DNA of 42,522 bases from contig NZ_SNXR01000001.1 of the NCBI RefSeq assembly GCF_004362665.1, forward strand, positions 1 through 42,522. Direction: 5' to 3'. The notes beneath the pieces are model-generated. The model was given only the letters and a program-made list of their open reading frames with translations. It was not told the DNA's origin and did not search any database. Made by a program: the position numbers and the translations under genes. Position 1 is the stretch's first letter, and every line of letters starts with the position of its first letter. Below are positions 34,488 to 42,522 of this stretch, piece by piece. The DNA is from Flavobacterium dankookense. GTDB taxonomy: Bacteria > Bacteroidota > Bacteroidia > Flavobacteriales > Flavobacteriaceae.

Positions 34488-35378
34488 TTATATTAATCCC
34501 TGATACATTGCTTTTACAATTCCGTCAGCTAATCCAATTTTTGGCACATACAAATGTCTTGCTCCACTCCATTTCATGGCATTCAGATAAATTCTTGTGG
34601 CAGGAATAATTACGTCAGCTCTATCAGTATTCAGTCCAAGTTCCGCAATTCGCTGCTCATAGGTAAGTGAACTTAAATATTGGTATTGTGAGTTCAAATA
34701 GAGAAACGACAAGGGTTTGTCTTGCATTTTGCCAGAAAGTTTGAATAATTTATTGATGTTTCCTCCTGAACCAATAAGTGTAACGTTTTCAAATTCGGCA
34801 GTATGGGTTCTAATCCATTTTTCAATTTCTTCCCAAACAACTTCGTTTACCATATTGTTGAGTAAGCGAACGGTTCCGTTTTTGAAAGATTTGGAAGCTA
34901 CCATTTTTCCGTTGTTAAAAAGAGAAAACTCCGAACTTCCGCCACCAACATCTACATATAAATAGGTTTGGTCTGTTTTTAGGAATGAATGCAAATCAGA
35001 TGAGGCAATAATTGCTGCTTCGTTTTTACCGTCAATTATTTCGATGTCGATTTCGGCTTTTGCCTTTATGATTTCCGCTACCTCTTTTCCGTTGTAGGCT
35101 TCGCGCATGGCAGAAGTTGCACACGCTTTATATTTCTCGACTTTATAAACTTTCATCAACAGTTTAAAAGCTTTCATGGCATCAATCATTCGGTCAATGT
35201 TTTCGTCTGATATTTCGCCAACGGTAAAAGCATCTTGCCCAAGACGAATTGGCACACGAATTAAAGCACTTTTATTAAATTGTGTTTCCTTGTCTTGTTG
35301 TTCAACTATATTGGAAATAAGCAATCGCATGGCATTGGAACCAATATCAATTGCGGCATATTTTTTTATGGTTATCAT
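34488..35378 (-). CDS. Exopolyphosphatase/guanosine pentaphosphatase family
   Basis: The 296-residue protein has the ASKHA fold: phosphate 1 loop AAIDIGSNAMRLL, CATSAMREAYNG, phosphate 2 loop YVDVGGGSSEFSLF and LIGSGGN. It matches the short N-terminal two-domain Ppx form. It should split terminal phosphate from polyphosphate or pppGpp. The ATG at 35378 overlaps the ppk stop by 4 bp (ATGA) and leaves MITIKKYAAIDIG; the nine extra upstream codons are not needed. Confidence 0.9.
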   Translation of the reverse strand: MITIKKYAAIDIGSNAMRLLISNIVEQQDKETQFNKSALIRVPIRLGQDAFTVGEISDENIDRMIDAMKAFKLLMKVYKVEKYKACATSAMREAYNGKEVAEIIKAKAEIDIEIIDGKNEAAIIASSDLHSFLKTDQTYLYVDVGGGSSEFSLFNNGKMVASKSFKNGTVRLLNNMVNEVVWEEIEKWIRTHTAEFENVTLIGSGGNINKLFKLSGKMQDKPLSFLYLNSQYQYLSSLTYEQRIAELGLNTDRADVIIPATRIYLNAMKWSGARHLYVPKIGLADGIVKAMYQGLI

Positions 35379-37528
35379 TCGGGCTTGGAGTTTGGTATTG
35401 GGCAATTAGAGTTTAATACGTCTTTATTTTGGTTTAAAAAATAATTATAGGTTTCAAATTGTGCTCTGAAAATTGGTTCATTTTCTTTTCGTTTTCTATA
35501 TATATTATCTAATTTTTCTGAATGCAAACGCGCTTTTACGTTTCCTTTCCAACCCACATTGAAGGAATTAATAATTTGATTTTTGCAATCTTCATCATAT
35601 ATTGGACAAGTTACTTCTACTCGACCGTCAAGATTACGAGTCATAAAATCGGCAGAAGAAATAAATACTTCGGGTTCGTCATTATTGCAAAAAATAAAAC
35701 AACGTGAATGTTCTAAAAAATTATCTACAATACTGATGGCTTCAATATTTTCGCTCATTCCTTTTACGCCCGGAATTAGAGAACAAATACCTCTAACTTG
35801 GAGTTTTATTTTCACACCTGCATTGCTTGCATCGTACAATTTGTCAATAATAGCAAAATCGGATAAGCTATTCATTTTTAAATGCATATAGGCATTTCTA
35901 CCTAATTGTGCATTCATAATTTCTCTATCGATAAGCTTATTAATTTTTGATCTTGTATAATGTGGTGAAACGATTAAATGTTTGTATCGATGCAAACGAT
36001 AATTAACATTGAAAAACTCAAATATCTTATCTACATCTTTCAATATTTGTTGATGGCTTGTAAAAAGTGTTAGGTCGGTATAAATTTTAGCCGTTGACTC
36101 GTTGAAATTTCCTGTCGAAATAAAGCCGTAACGTTTTGATTTTCCGCTTTCGGTTCTTTCGATAATACAAATTTTACTGTGAACTTTTAATCCTTTTACA
36201 CCAAAAATAAGTTCAATTCCTTCTTGTTGCATTATTTCGGCATAAGAAATATTACTAGCCTCGTCAAATCGGGCTTGAAGTTCGATTTGCACCACAACAC
36301 GTTTTCCGTTTTTGGCAGCATTAATTAAAGAACTTATTATCTGCGAATTTTTTGCTAAACGGTATAACGTAATTTTTATTGAAGTAACTTTTGGGTCTAA
36401 AGCTGCTTCTCTCAAAAATTTGATTAAATACGAATAGGATTGATAAGGTGTATTTATTAGATAATCTTTTTTGGCAATTTTACTCAAAATACTACCATCT
36501 AGCGAAAGACCTTCAACAGGAAGTGGTACTTTTGGTTGGTACAATAAATCAAATCTTCCTAAATTTGGAAAAGACATATAATCACGACGGTTGTGATATC
36601 TTCCACCTGGAATAATACTATCCGAAGCATCAATATTCATTTTGGTTAGAAAAAATTGTAGCGTGTCTTTTTCTATTTCGGTATCATACACAAAACGAAC
36701 AGGTTCGCCAATTCGTCTTTCTTTTACGGAAGTAGCAATTTTTTCAAGCATACTTTTACTCATGTCGCTATCAATATCGAGCTGCGCATCACGAGTAATT
36801 TTTATCATGTGAGCCGAGATGCTTTCGTAATCAAAAATATTGAAAATACTGCTTAGATTGAAGCGAATAACATCATCAAGTAACATTATATATTGTTTCC
36901 CAGCTTTTGGAGGTAAAACTAATACACGATTAAATGTTCTAGGAATTTCGATTAAGGCATATCGAACTTCTTTCTTTCTCTTTTTTATTAAACCAAGAAC
37001 AGAGGATGTTACTTCGACTTCATTTTTCATGACTAACTTCAGGGCTAAATAACCGGATGTGTCTTTTAGTAAAGGAAATTCGGCTAAGTCATTTAATATA
37101 ATGGTAACTAATTCAGGACTTACGGTTTGAATGAAATAATCTTTTATAAATTCAGCTTGATCGGCATCAACTTGGGTTTCGTTGAGAATAATAATATTTT
37201 CTTTTTCTAGTTGTTGTTCAATTTTTTTGAGAACTTTTAGACTTTCTGATTGCTGTTTAATTACAATTTCGGTAATGTCTTTTACTAATTGTTGAGCAGA
37301 AATTCCACCTAGAACTTTCTCTCCAGAAACTCCCGAAAGCGATAAACGACGTACAGCGGCAAAACGAACTCTAAAAAATTCGTCAAGATTATTGGAAAAA
37401 ATTCCCAAAAAACGTAATCTTTCTAATAATGGAACTGCTTCATCAGCAGCTTCTTGTAGTACTCTTGCATTAAAAGCTAACCAGCTTTTTTCTCTATCTA
37501 TATATTTGTAGTTTTTCTGTTCGCTCAT
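35375..37528 (-). CDS. ppk1: Polyphosphate kinase 1
   Basis: The 717-residue enzyme polymerises the gamma phosphate of ATP into polyphosphate. The N-terminal signature YIDREKSWLAFNARVL and NNLDEFFRVR, the GVKGLKVHSKICII segment with the phospho-His, and the second His in LEHSRCFIF are present. Length agrees with the family (about 690-720). It sits between sixA (3-nt gap) and ppx (4-bp overlap), so synthesis and breakdown of polyphosphate are coexpressed. Confidence 0.95.
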   Translation of the reverse strand: MSEQKNYKYIDREKSWLAFNARVLQEAADEAVPLLERLRFLGIFSNNLDEFFRVRFAAVRRLSLSGVSGEKVLGGISAQQLVKDITEIVIKQQSESLKVLKKIEQQLEKENIIILNETQVDADQAEFIKDYFIQTVSPELVTIILNDLAEFPLLKDTSGYLALKLVMKNEVEVTSSVLGLIKKRKKEVRYALIEIPRTFNRVLVLPPKAGKQYIMLLDDVIRFNLSSIFNIFDYESISAHMIKITRDAQLDIDSDMSKSMLEKIATSVKERRIGEPVRFVYDTEIEKDTLQFFLTKMNIDASDSIIPGGRYHNRRDYMSFPNLGRFDLLYQPKVPLPVEGLSLDGSILSKIAKKDYLINTPYQSYSYLIKFLREAALDPKVTSIKITLYRLAKNSQIISSLINAAKNGKRVVVQIELQARFDEASNISYAEIMQQEGIELIFGVKGLKVHSKICIIERTESGKSKRYGFISTGNFNESTAKIYTDLTLFTSHQQILKDVDKIFEFFNVNYRLHRYKHLIVSPHYTRSKINKLIDREIMNAQLGRNAYMHLKMNSLSDFAIIDKLYDASNAGVKIKLQVRGICSLIPGVKGMSENIEAISIVDNFLEHSRCFIFCNNDEPEVFISSADFMTRNLDGRVEVTCPIYDEDCKNQIINSFNVGWKGNVKARLHSEKLDNIYRKRKENEPIFRAQFETYNYFLNQNKDVLNSNCPIPNSKPE

Positions 37529-37531
37529 ATT

Positions 37532-38017
37532 TTATCTTAAATCTCTGGGAAACAAAACTTTTGAAGTTGTTCCATTTTTTAAATCGTTCCATGAATTTGT
37601 TTCAAAAGTAATAGAAACAAATCCAGATGTTGTTACGTTATCAATAAATATATTTCCAAATTTATTGACAAAGTTTGTAATTGCTTCATTATGACCAAAA
37701 ACAACTAGGTTATCGATTTTATCAGAACAATTTGAAATTATTTGTTCAAGTTTGTAGTCATCAAAAGTATACAACTCATCTTTAAAGACAATACTTTCAA
37801 CTGGGAACGAAATATTCTGAGCAAAAATCATTGCAGTTTCTGAAGCTCTCTTAGCTGCACTACTCCAAAGTAAAAAATTTTTTGGGAGATAATTTACAAC
37901 AGCTGATGATACTAGATGTGCATCTGCAATTCCACCAGAAGTTAAAGGTCTATCAAAATCTTTTAATGGTGCATTCCAACTAGATTTTGCATGTCTTATG
38001 AGGATTAGTTTTTTCAT
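37532..38017 (-). CDS. SixA-like histidine phosphatase
   Basis: The 161-residue protein has the RHG-type motif LILIRHAKSSW (His9 nucleophile), PLTSGGIADA, the SSAAKRASETA segment and the second catalytic His in VVFGHNEAITNF. Relatives dephosphorylate phosphohistidine proteins or small phosphates. It is the first gene of the ppk operon, 3 nt upstream of ppk1. Confidence 0.88.
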   Translation of the reverse strand: MKKLILIRHAKSSWNAPLKDFDRPLTSGGIADAHLVSSAVVNYLPKNFLLWSSAAKRASETAMIFAQNISFPVESIVFKDELYTFDDYKLEQIISNCSDKIDNLVVFGHNEAITNFVNKFGNIFIDNVTTSGFVSITFETNSWNDLKNGTTSKVLFPRDLR

Positions 38018-38570
38018 AGTTTTTCCAAAATAACATAATCCATAAAATTACTAAAATTTAGTGTGAATGAATTATTTTTTATTCAAAAATATTAAGTAAT
38101 AGTTAGTCTTATTTTTTTTTATCGAGATTGCATTTTGTCGAATTACTTTTAAATGAATTAATAATGCGATAAAAATGTTATAAACAAAATCGTGTTAACA
38201 AATATTTGTAGTATTTTTATTTTATTATTTGTTAAATAATGCACTTTAACTGGAAAATAATGCGTTTTATCGATATTTTTTTTGGTGAAGTGATAAATTA
38301 AATCTAATTTCGATGATGGAAATATGCGTTTATGTCAAAAAACAAACAATTAAAACGATGAAAAAAGCGAAAAAAGTATCGACGAATAGAACAAATTCGA
38401 CAAAAAATAACATTTTATCGAGTTTTCAAGCTACTTGTAGAAAAAATTAACCATTACTGAATGATGTATCTAAATTAGCAACGTGATAAGTTGTGCTAAA
38501 ACTATTAAAATAGTATAGCTAAGCGTGACGAAGAACATAGAAATAGTAATGAATTAAAAATTTTAATATC
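38018..38570 (+). other. Long intergenic region before the secreted pair
   Basis: In 553 bp I find no clear promoter box. AATAATGC(G/A) recurs at 38160, 38234 and 38256, and paired GCGATAAAA and TTTTATCG elements lie around it. A 30-codon basic ORF (MKKAKKVSTNRTNSTKNN..., 38358-38450) is possible but unsupported. The last 100 bp may be the leader of the 38571 gene. Confidence 0.5.
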
Positions 38571-39170
38571 ATGAAAACAAATATCCCAAACCAATTAATT
38601 AACCTTCAAACGAATAAAATGTTTGAAAAATCTAATGTAACTATGAGAATAAAAGTAATGCTACTTTTAATGTTTGCTATGATCTGTGCAAACATGTCAG
38701 CTCAAGTAAGATTAGAAAGTGAAGACGCTCCTGTAATAAGAGAGTTAAACACTTTTCTAAACTCTGAAAGAGGAATGCGCCTTAGTTCCAGTAACACTTA
38801 TTCTGATGTGAAGAATTTGGAAGATTTAATTTCCAATGTTCAGCCGTCAGTTTATTTCTATTCTGGAAATGTAAAAACGTATGGTGAAAAACCAAAAAAT
38901 CTATTTACAGATTTAAGTAGTTTGAGCCAACTTTCCAATCCAAGTATTTTGAAAAACAACATTGAGATTATCATAATTTCAATTTCAAATTCAAGCGAGT
39001 TGAATGGTACTTTGGACATGTCTTTATTTTCTAGTTATAAAAATTTAAAATACATATTCCTTACTTCAAAGGTTAATGTAAGTGATAGAACAATTTCTAG
39101 AATGATACAAAACAACAACGAGAAATATAGTGTTTTCTTCAGAGTTGAAGATAGAGATACAAATCAATAA
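38571..39170 (+). CDS. Secreted protein of unknown function next to an adhesin
   Basis: The 199-residue protein has a signal peptide whose hydrophobic core is VMLLLMFAMICANMSAQ, probably cut after AQ near residue 45. The start may be the ATG at 38571 or one at 38643 that gives a normal-length signal. The mature part is a compact alpha/beta domain (IRELNTFLNSERGMRL; NNIEIIIISISNSSEL; NLKYIFLTSKVNVS) recalling a small regulatory or leucine-rich domain, but no family is recognised. The adhesin gene starts 18 nt downstream, so the two are one operon. Confidence 0.75.
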   Translation: MKTNIPNQLINLQTNKMFEKSNVTMRIKVMLLLMFAMICANMSAQVRLESEDAPVIRELNTFLNSERGMRLSSSNTYSDVKNLEDLISNVQPSVYFYSGNVKTYGEKPKNLFTDLSSLSQLSNPSILKNNIEIIIISISNSSELNGTLDMSLFSSYKNLKYIFLTSKVNVSDRTISRMIQNNNEKYSVFFRVEDRDTNQ

Positions 39171-39188
39171 TATTTTAAAGAGACTATT

Positions 39189-42100
39189 ATGAAAAATTTA
39201 TACACAAATAAGATAAATAATCTACTGTCGTGTTTAGTTTTATTATTTGTACTTCTTTTTGGAAATACTATTGAAACTAATGCTCAGGTAAAAAAGACTT
39301 TTACTCAAAGAACATCAGCATATTCACCTACTAAGAAAATTTATAATGTAAAAGGTGATTTTACAATGTTGGGTAATACGAGTTTAACACCTCAAAACTA
39401 TTCTGATACACAAAACAACAATGGCCAGTTTATGACTTATGTTGACAAGGATTCAGATTTGAACACTTTTAACTCTTCATCTTCTACTTTAGTTTTATCA
39501 ACTGAAAATGGAGCTATTCCATCTTGTTCAAACATTGTTTATGCAGGTTTGTATTGGACAGGTAAATCATCTGCTAATGAAACTTTCTCTGTAACTAAAA
39601 ATGTTCAAACTGGAACACAATTTGTAAATAACAATTTGACTGTGGTTCACAATCAAAATATTGCTAATACAAATTATGCCCTATCTATTGGAAGAAATAA
39701 TCCAAGTAACAATAATAGAAATCCTATTTACACATTCAATGGAAATGGTAATTCTTATGTTTTCAATTTTTTCAATAATGGAGCAACAAATAGAGTTACT
39801 TTATCAATAAATGGTGCAACGGCTATTGCTATTCCAGTTACTGTTAATGGTACTGGAACTCTAGCTACACTAACAACACCTTACACTATAAACGATGGTG
39901 GTGTAGTTTTAACTATTAGAAGTTTAACTAGAAGTGCTGCAACAAATTTAAGTACAGGTGATACACAATCAACCTCTTCTGCAAGTGTTAATGTTACAGG
40001 TAATGCACCCGTTTTTGGTAATGTTACTAAGAGCTTCAACAAAAGACAAGTTTCTTTAAAAGGTCCAAATTCTTCAAGTTATACAACAGTAACAGCTTCA
40101 ACTAATGATATCTATTATCCATCGGGTTCTGATGATAATATTTTTTCAGCTTACACTGAAATTACTGATTATGTTAAAAATAACGGAATTGGTGAATACT
40201 GGGTTGCTGATATGCCTTTGTTAGAAGGAAATGTAACTGGAACAGGATACTCTGGTGGTTGGGGAATGATTATTATTTATGAAAACTCCAAAATGAAATG
40301 GAGAGATATAACTATTTTTGATGGTTATGCTTATGTAAGTGCAAGCAATACAACTGGATTTGATTTACCTGTTTCTGGGTTCAATGCAGTTCAATATGGA
40401 AATGTTGGTGTGAAACTAGGAACTATTGCCAGTGAAGGTGATGTTAGTTTTACTGGAGATTACTTCAGAATAAGCAATCGAAATACTGCTGTTTACACTG
40501 ACTTAAGTCACTCTGGAAATTCAACTGGTAACTTTTTTAACTCGTCTATAAACTCAGGCGGAGCAAGAAATCCTCAATTGATTAACAACACAGGAATTGA
40601 TGTAGCCATGTTTAATATTGATAATACTGGAAACGCTATTATTAATAATGGAGATCAAAACACTAATTTCAGATATGGAACAACATCTGATACGTATTCG
40701 ATTTTTGCAATTGCTATGGCAATCGACGCCTATGTTCCAGAAACTGAAGGTGTATTAACTACTACAACTATCAATAATCTTCCAGCTGTTGCTCCATTTG
40801 AAGTATTGCCAGGACAAGATGCTGGTTTTAGTATAGACATTAGAAACTTAGGTACTGAAGCAATTAATAATTATAAAGTTATTGTTCCTGTTCCTTACAA
40901 TGCTAGTTATGTTCCGGGAAGTGCTTCGGGTACATTATATTATACAACTCCAGATACAACAATAACTGGATCATTTGATCCTTCACTAGGAACTACAGGT
41001 TCAATTGTTTGGAATTTTGGAACTTTACCTTTACCTGCAAATCCAAGTGTTTTACTTGCAAAATTGACTTTTAAATTAAAAGCAACAACAGATTGTGCCA
41101 TTTTAAATAATGCTACTTGTGCAAGTACAATTGCTATAACTGGTAATTCTACAGGAAAAGGAAATACAACAAATGTTGATTTAAGAAACTCGAATTTAAT
41201 TCAAGGATTTACACAAAACGGAAGTTGTTTGGGTGAACCAATACCTACTCCACTTAACCTAGGAATTAATGGTTCTACTTATGTGAAACAGAATTGTCCT
41301 AATACTAACATAGTTAGAAACTTTACATACTGTAGCTCAAATACAACTGTAGGTACATCTGAAATAGCATCTAATTTTCCTCCAGGATCATTGTTCTATA
41401 ACGAATTTCCTGTAACTGTAAACTCAATTCAGTATAGTGATGCAAATCCAATTCCTCTTGTTGCTGGTTCAACTGAAGACTACTTTGCTGTACCAGCTGG
41501 TGGTGGAAGTGGATGTAATTTCCCTTTTACTGTTAGCAAATGTCCAAGAATTATAGCTCAAGATGATACTTTAAACGGTGGAAATGGTGCTATTGGAAAT
41601 CCAAACATTGGAAATGTTTTCAATACTAATGGAAATGGTCCTGATACTTTAAACAATAATCAAACAAATACTTCTCAAGTTAATTTGACAATTGTCACTC
41701 CAGCTACTCCAATAAATGGTGGTCCAGTTCCAACAATAGATACTGCAAATGGTCAAGTTAGTGTTCCTGCTGGAACTCCTTCTGGAACTTATACAATCAC
41801 TTACGAAATATGTGAAATTGGGAATTTAACTAACTGTGATACTGCAATAGTAACTATTACTGTTGTTTGTCCTGTTGTTCCTCAACCAACATTAGAATGT
41901 TATCAAACAGCTGTGTTTAATACAACAACTTGTGTTTGGGATATAACGGGTACACAACCTGATCCTCCAACAGAATTAAAATGTTACCAAATAGCAACGT
42001 TTAATCCGACTACATGTAAATATGATGTAACTGGCACTCAACCTGTTCAACCAACTGCGGTTAACTGTTGGGATAACTACCAATTCAATACTACATCTTG

Positions 42101-42522
42101 TACATGGGTAAATGAAGGTACTCAACCTGTTCAACCAACTGCGGTTAACTGTTGGGATAACTACCAATTCAATACTACATCTTGTACATGGGTAAATGAA
42201 GGTACTCAACCTGTTCAACCAACTGCGGTTAACTGTTGGGATAACTACCAATTCAATACTACATCTTGTTCATGGGTAAATGAAGGTACTCAACCTGTTC
42301 AACCAACTGCGGTTAACTGTTGGGATAACTACCAATTCAATACTACATCTTGTTCATGGGTAAATGAAGGTACTCAACCTGTTCAACCAACTGCGGTTAA
42401 CTGTTGGGATAACTACCAATTCAATACTACATCTTGTACATGGGTAAATGAAGGTACTCAACCTGTTCAACCAACTGCGGTTAACTGTTGGGATAACTAC
42501 CAATTCAATACTACATCTTGTA
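39189..42522 (+). CDS. Large repeat-bearing secreted adhesin, 3' end beyond the window
   Basis: An ATG at 39189 opens a frame without a stop to the right edge (at least 1111 codons). The signal peptide has the core LLSCLVLLFVLLFGN and is cut near NAQ. The N-terminal region (NIVYAGLYWTG; GWGMIIIYENSKMKWRDI) resembles domains at the start of large flavobacterial surface proteins. A DUF11/CARDB-like domain follows (LPGQDAGFSIDIRNLGTEAI), then a DTLNGGNGAIG region and Ig-like strands. A Cys-rich array with CWDNYQFNTTSCTW motifs ends the visible part. Inferred role: cell-surface adhesion, exported by T9SS; no sorting domain is visible. Confidence 0.85.
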   Translation, partial: MKNLYTNKINNLLSCLVLLFVLLFGNTIETNAQVKKTFTQRTSAYSPTKKIYNVKGDFTMLGNTSLTPQNYSDTQNNNGQFMTYVDKDSDLNTFNSSSSTLVLSTENGAIPSCSNIVYAGLYWTGKSSANETFSVTKNVQTGTQFVNNNLTVVHNQNIANTNYALSIGRNNPSNNNRNPIYTFNGNGNSYVFNFFNNGATNRVTLSINGATAIAIPVTVNGTGTLATLTTPYTINDGGVVLTIRSLTRSAATNLSTGDTQSTSSASVNVTGNAPVFGNVTKSFNKRQVSLKGPNSSSYTTVTASTNDIYYPSGSDDNIFSAYTEITDYVKNNGIGEYWVADMPLLEGNVTGTGYSGGWGMIIIYENSKMKWRDITIFDGYAYVSASNTTGFDLPVSGFNAVQYGNVGVKLGTIASEGDVSFTGDYFRISNRNTAVYTDLSHSGNSTGNFFNSSINSGGARNPQLINNTGIDVAMFNIDNTGNAIINNGDQNTNFRYGTTSDTYSIFAIAMAIDAYVPETEGVLTTTTINNLPAVAPFEVLPGQDAGFSIDIRNLGTEAINNYKVIVPVPYNASYVPGSASGTLYYTTPDTTITGSFDPSLGTTGSIVWNFGTLPLPANPSVLLAKLTFKLKATTDCAILNNATCASTIAITGNSTGKGNTTNVDLRNSNLIQGFTQNGSCLGEPIPTPLNLGINGSTYVKQNCPNTNIVRNFTYCSSNTTVGTSEIASNFPPGSLFYNEFPVTVNSIQYSDANPIPLVAGSTEDYFAVPAGGGSGCNFPFTVSKCPRIIAQDDTLNGGNGAIGNPNIGNVFNTNGNGPDTLNNNQTNTSQVNLTIVTPATPINGGPVPTIDTANGQVSVPAGTPSGTYTITYEICEIGNLTNCDTAIVTITVVCPVVPQPTLECYQTAVFNTTTCVWDITGTQPDPPTELKCYQIATFNPTTCKYDVTGTQPVQPTAVNCWDNYQFNTTSCTWVNEGTQPVQPTAVNCWDNYQFNTTSCTWVNEGTQPVQPTAVNCWDNYQFNTTSCSWVNEGTQPVQPTAVNCWDNYQFNTTSCSWVNEGTQPVQPTAVNCWDNYQFNTTSCTWVNEGTQPVQPTAVNCWDNYQFNTTSC
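42037..42522 (+). repeat. Near-identical 84-bp tandem repeats in the adhesin gene
   Basis: Units start at 42037, 42121, 42205, 42289, 42373 and 42457, exactly 84 bp (28 residues) apart, and continue past the edge. They are almost identical, with the only clear difference an A/T change that turns TACA into TTCA (Thr to Ser) in units 3 and 4. Older diverged units precede them (CYQTAVFNTTTCVW, CYQIATFNPTTCKY). Each unit has two Cys and two Trp. Confidence 0.95.

Noticed and set aside
38358..38450. 30-codon basic ORF in the long intergenic region
   Set aside because: Too short and without promoter, ribosome site or family evidence; mentioned only as a possibility.
41976..42251. Minus-strand ORF of 91 codons with internal repeats
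   Set aside because: It is the shadow of the 84-bp repeats of the adhesin gene, which has an intact plus-strand frame.

Overview
The window looks like part of a Flavobacterium-type chromosome (Bacteroidota, Flavobacteriia). The DNA is AT-rich. Several genes have TAnnTTTG -7 boxes with an upstream TTG, ribosome-binding sites are weak, and there are secreted proteins of the type IX secretion system (T9SS) kind. Many proteins (SpeA, PEPC, DUF3822, DnaX without its zinc module) have the form expected in flavobacteria. No phage, insertion sequence, tRNA or CRISPR array was seen.

Layout. 1-5112 (-) is the N-terminal part of a giant SprB-like adhesin that runs off the left edge. 5271-10814 holds proline dehydrogenase, aroB, and a polyamine block of arginine decarboxylase (behind a long leader), a deoxyhypusine-synthase-like enzyme and an acidic protein. 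10957-17526 (-) holds DinB/ppc, an Lrp regulator, an M14 carboxypeptidase, a lipoprotein and an acyltransferase. 17584-20737 is a convergent pair, a spermidine-synthase-like gene (+) and kdsB (-). Their shared intergenic space holds two orphan genes, a duplicated structured element, and decayed copies of the 3' ends of both flanking genes. 20791-21358 holds a homopurine/G-quadruplex tract followed by an array of about eighteen 21-bp repeats. 21710-27875 holds a T9SS cargo protein with seven WQK repeats, a YD-like lipoprotein, a nucleosidase-like protein, a RecD/Pif1-like helicase, DUF3822 and rsmD. 28203-30403 is a two-component system whose promoter carries three GTTAA direct repeats spaced 11 bp apart. 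30892-31191 (-) is RNase P RNA. 31486-33251 is dnaX, split by a -1 frame change at a run of ten A residues. 33286-38017 (-) is a five-gene polyphosphate operon (sixA, ppk, ppx, a small membrane protein, a lipoprotein hydrolase). 38571-42522 holds a secreted protein and the start of a second giant adhesin that ends in near-identical 84-bp repeats at the right edge.

Themes. Core metabolism and replication genes are interleaved with surface proteins for export by the T9SS. Intergenic DNA carries several unrelated families of palindromic repeats. The points most worth following up are the dnaX frameshift, the recombination scars between the spermidine-synthase-like gene and kdsB, the 21-bp array beside a G-quadruplex motif, and the 11-bp direct repeats upstream of the histidine kinase. 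All calls come from reading the sequence; no database search was run.
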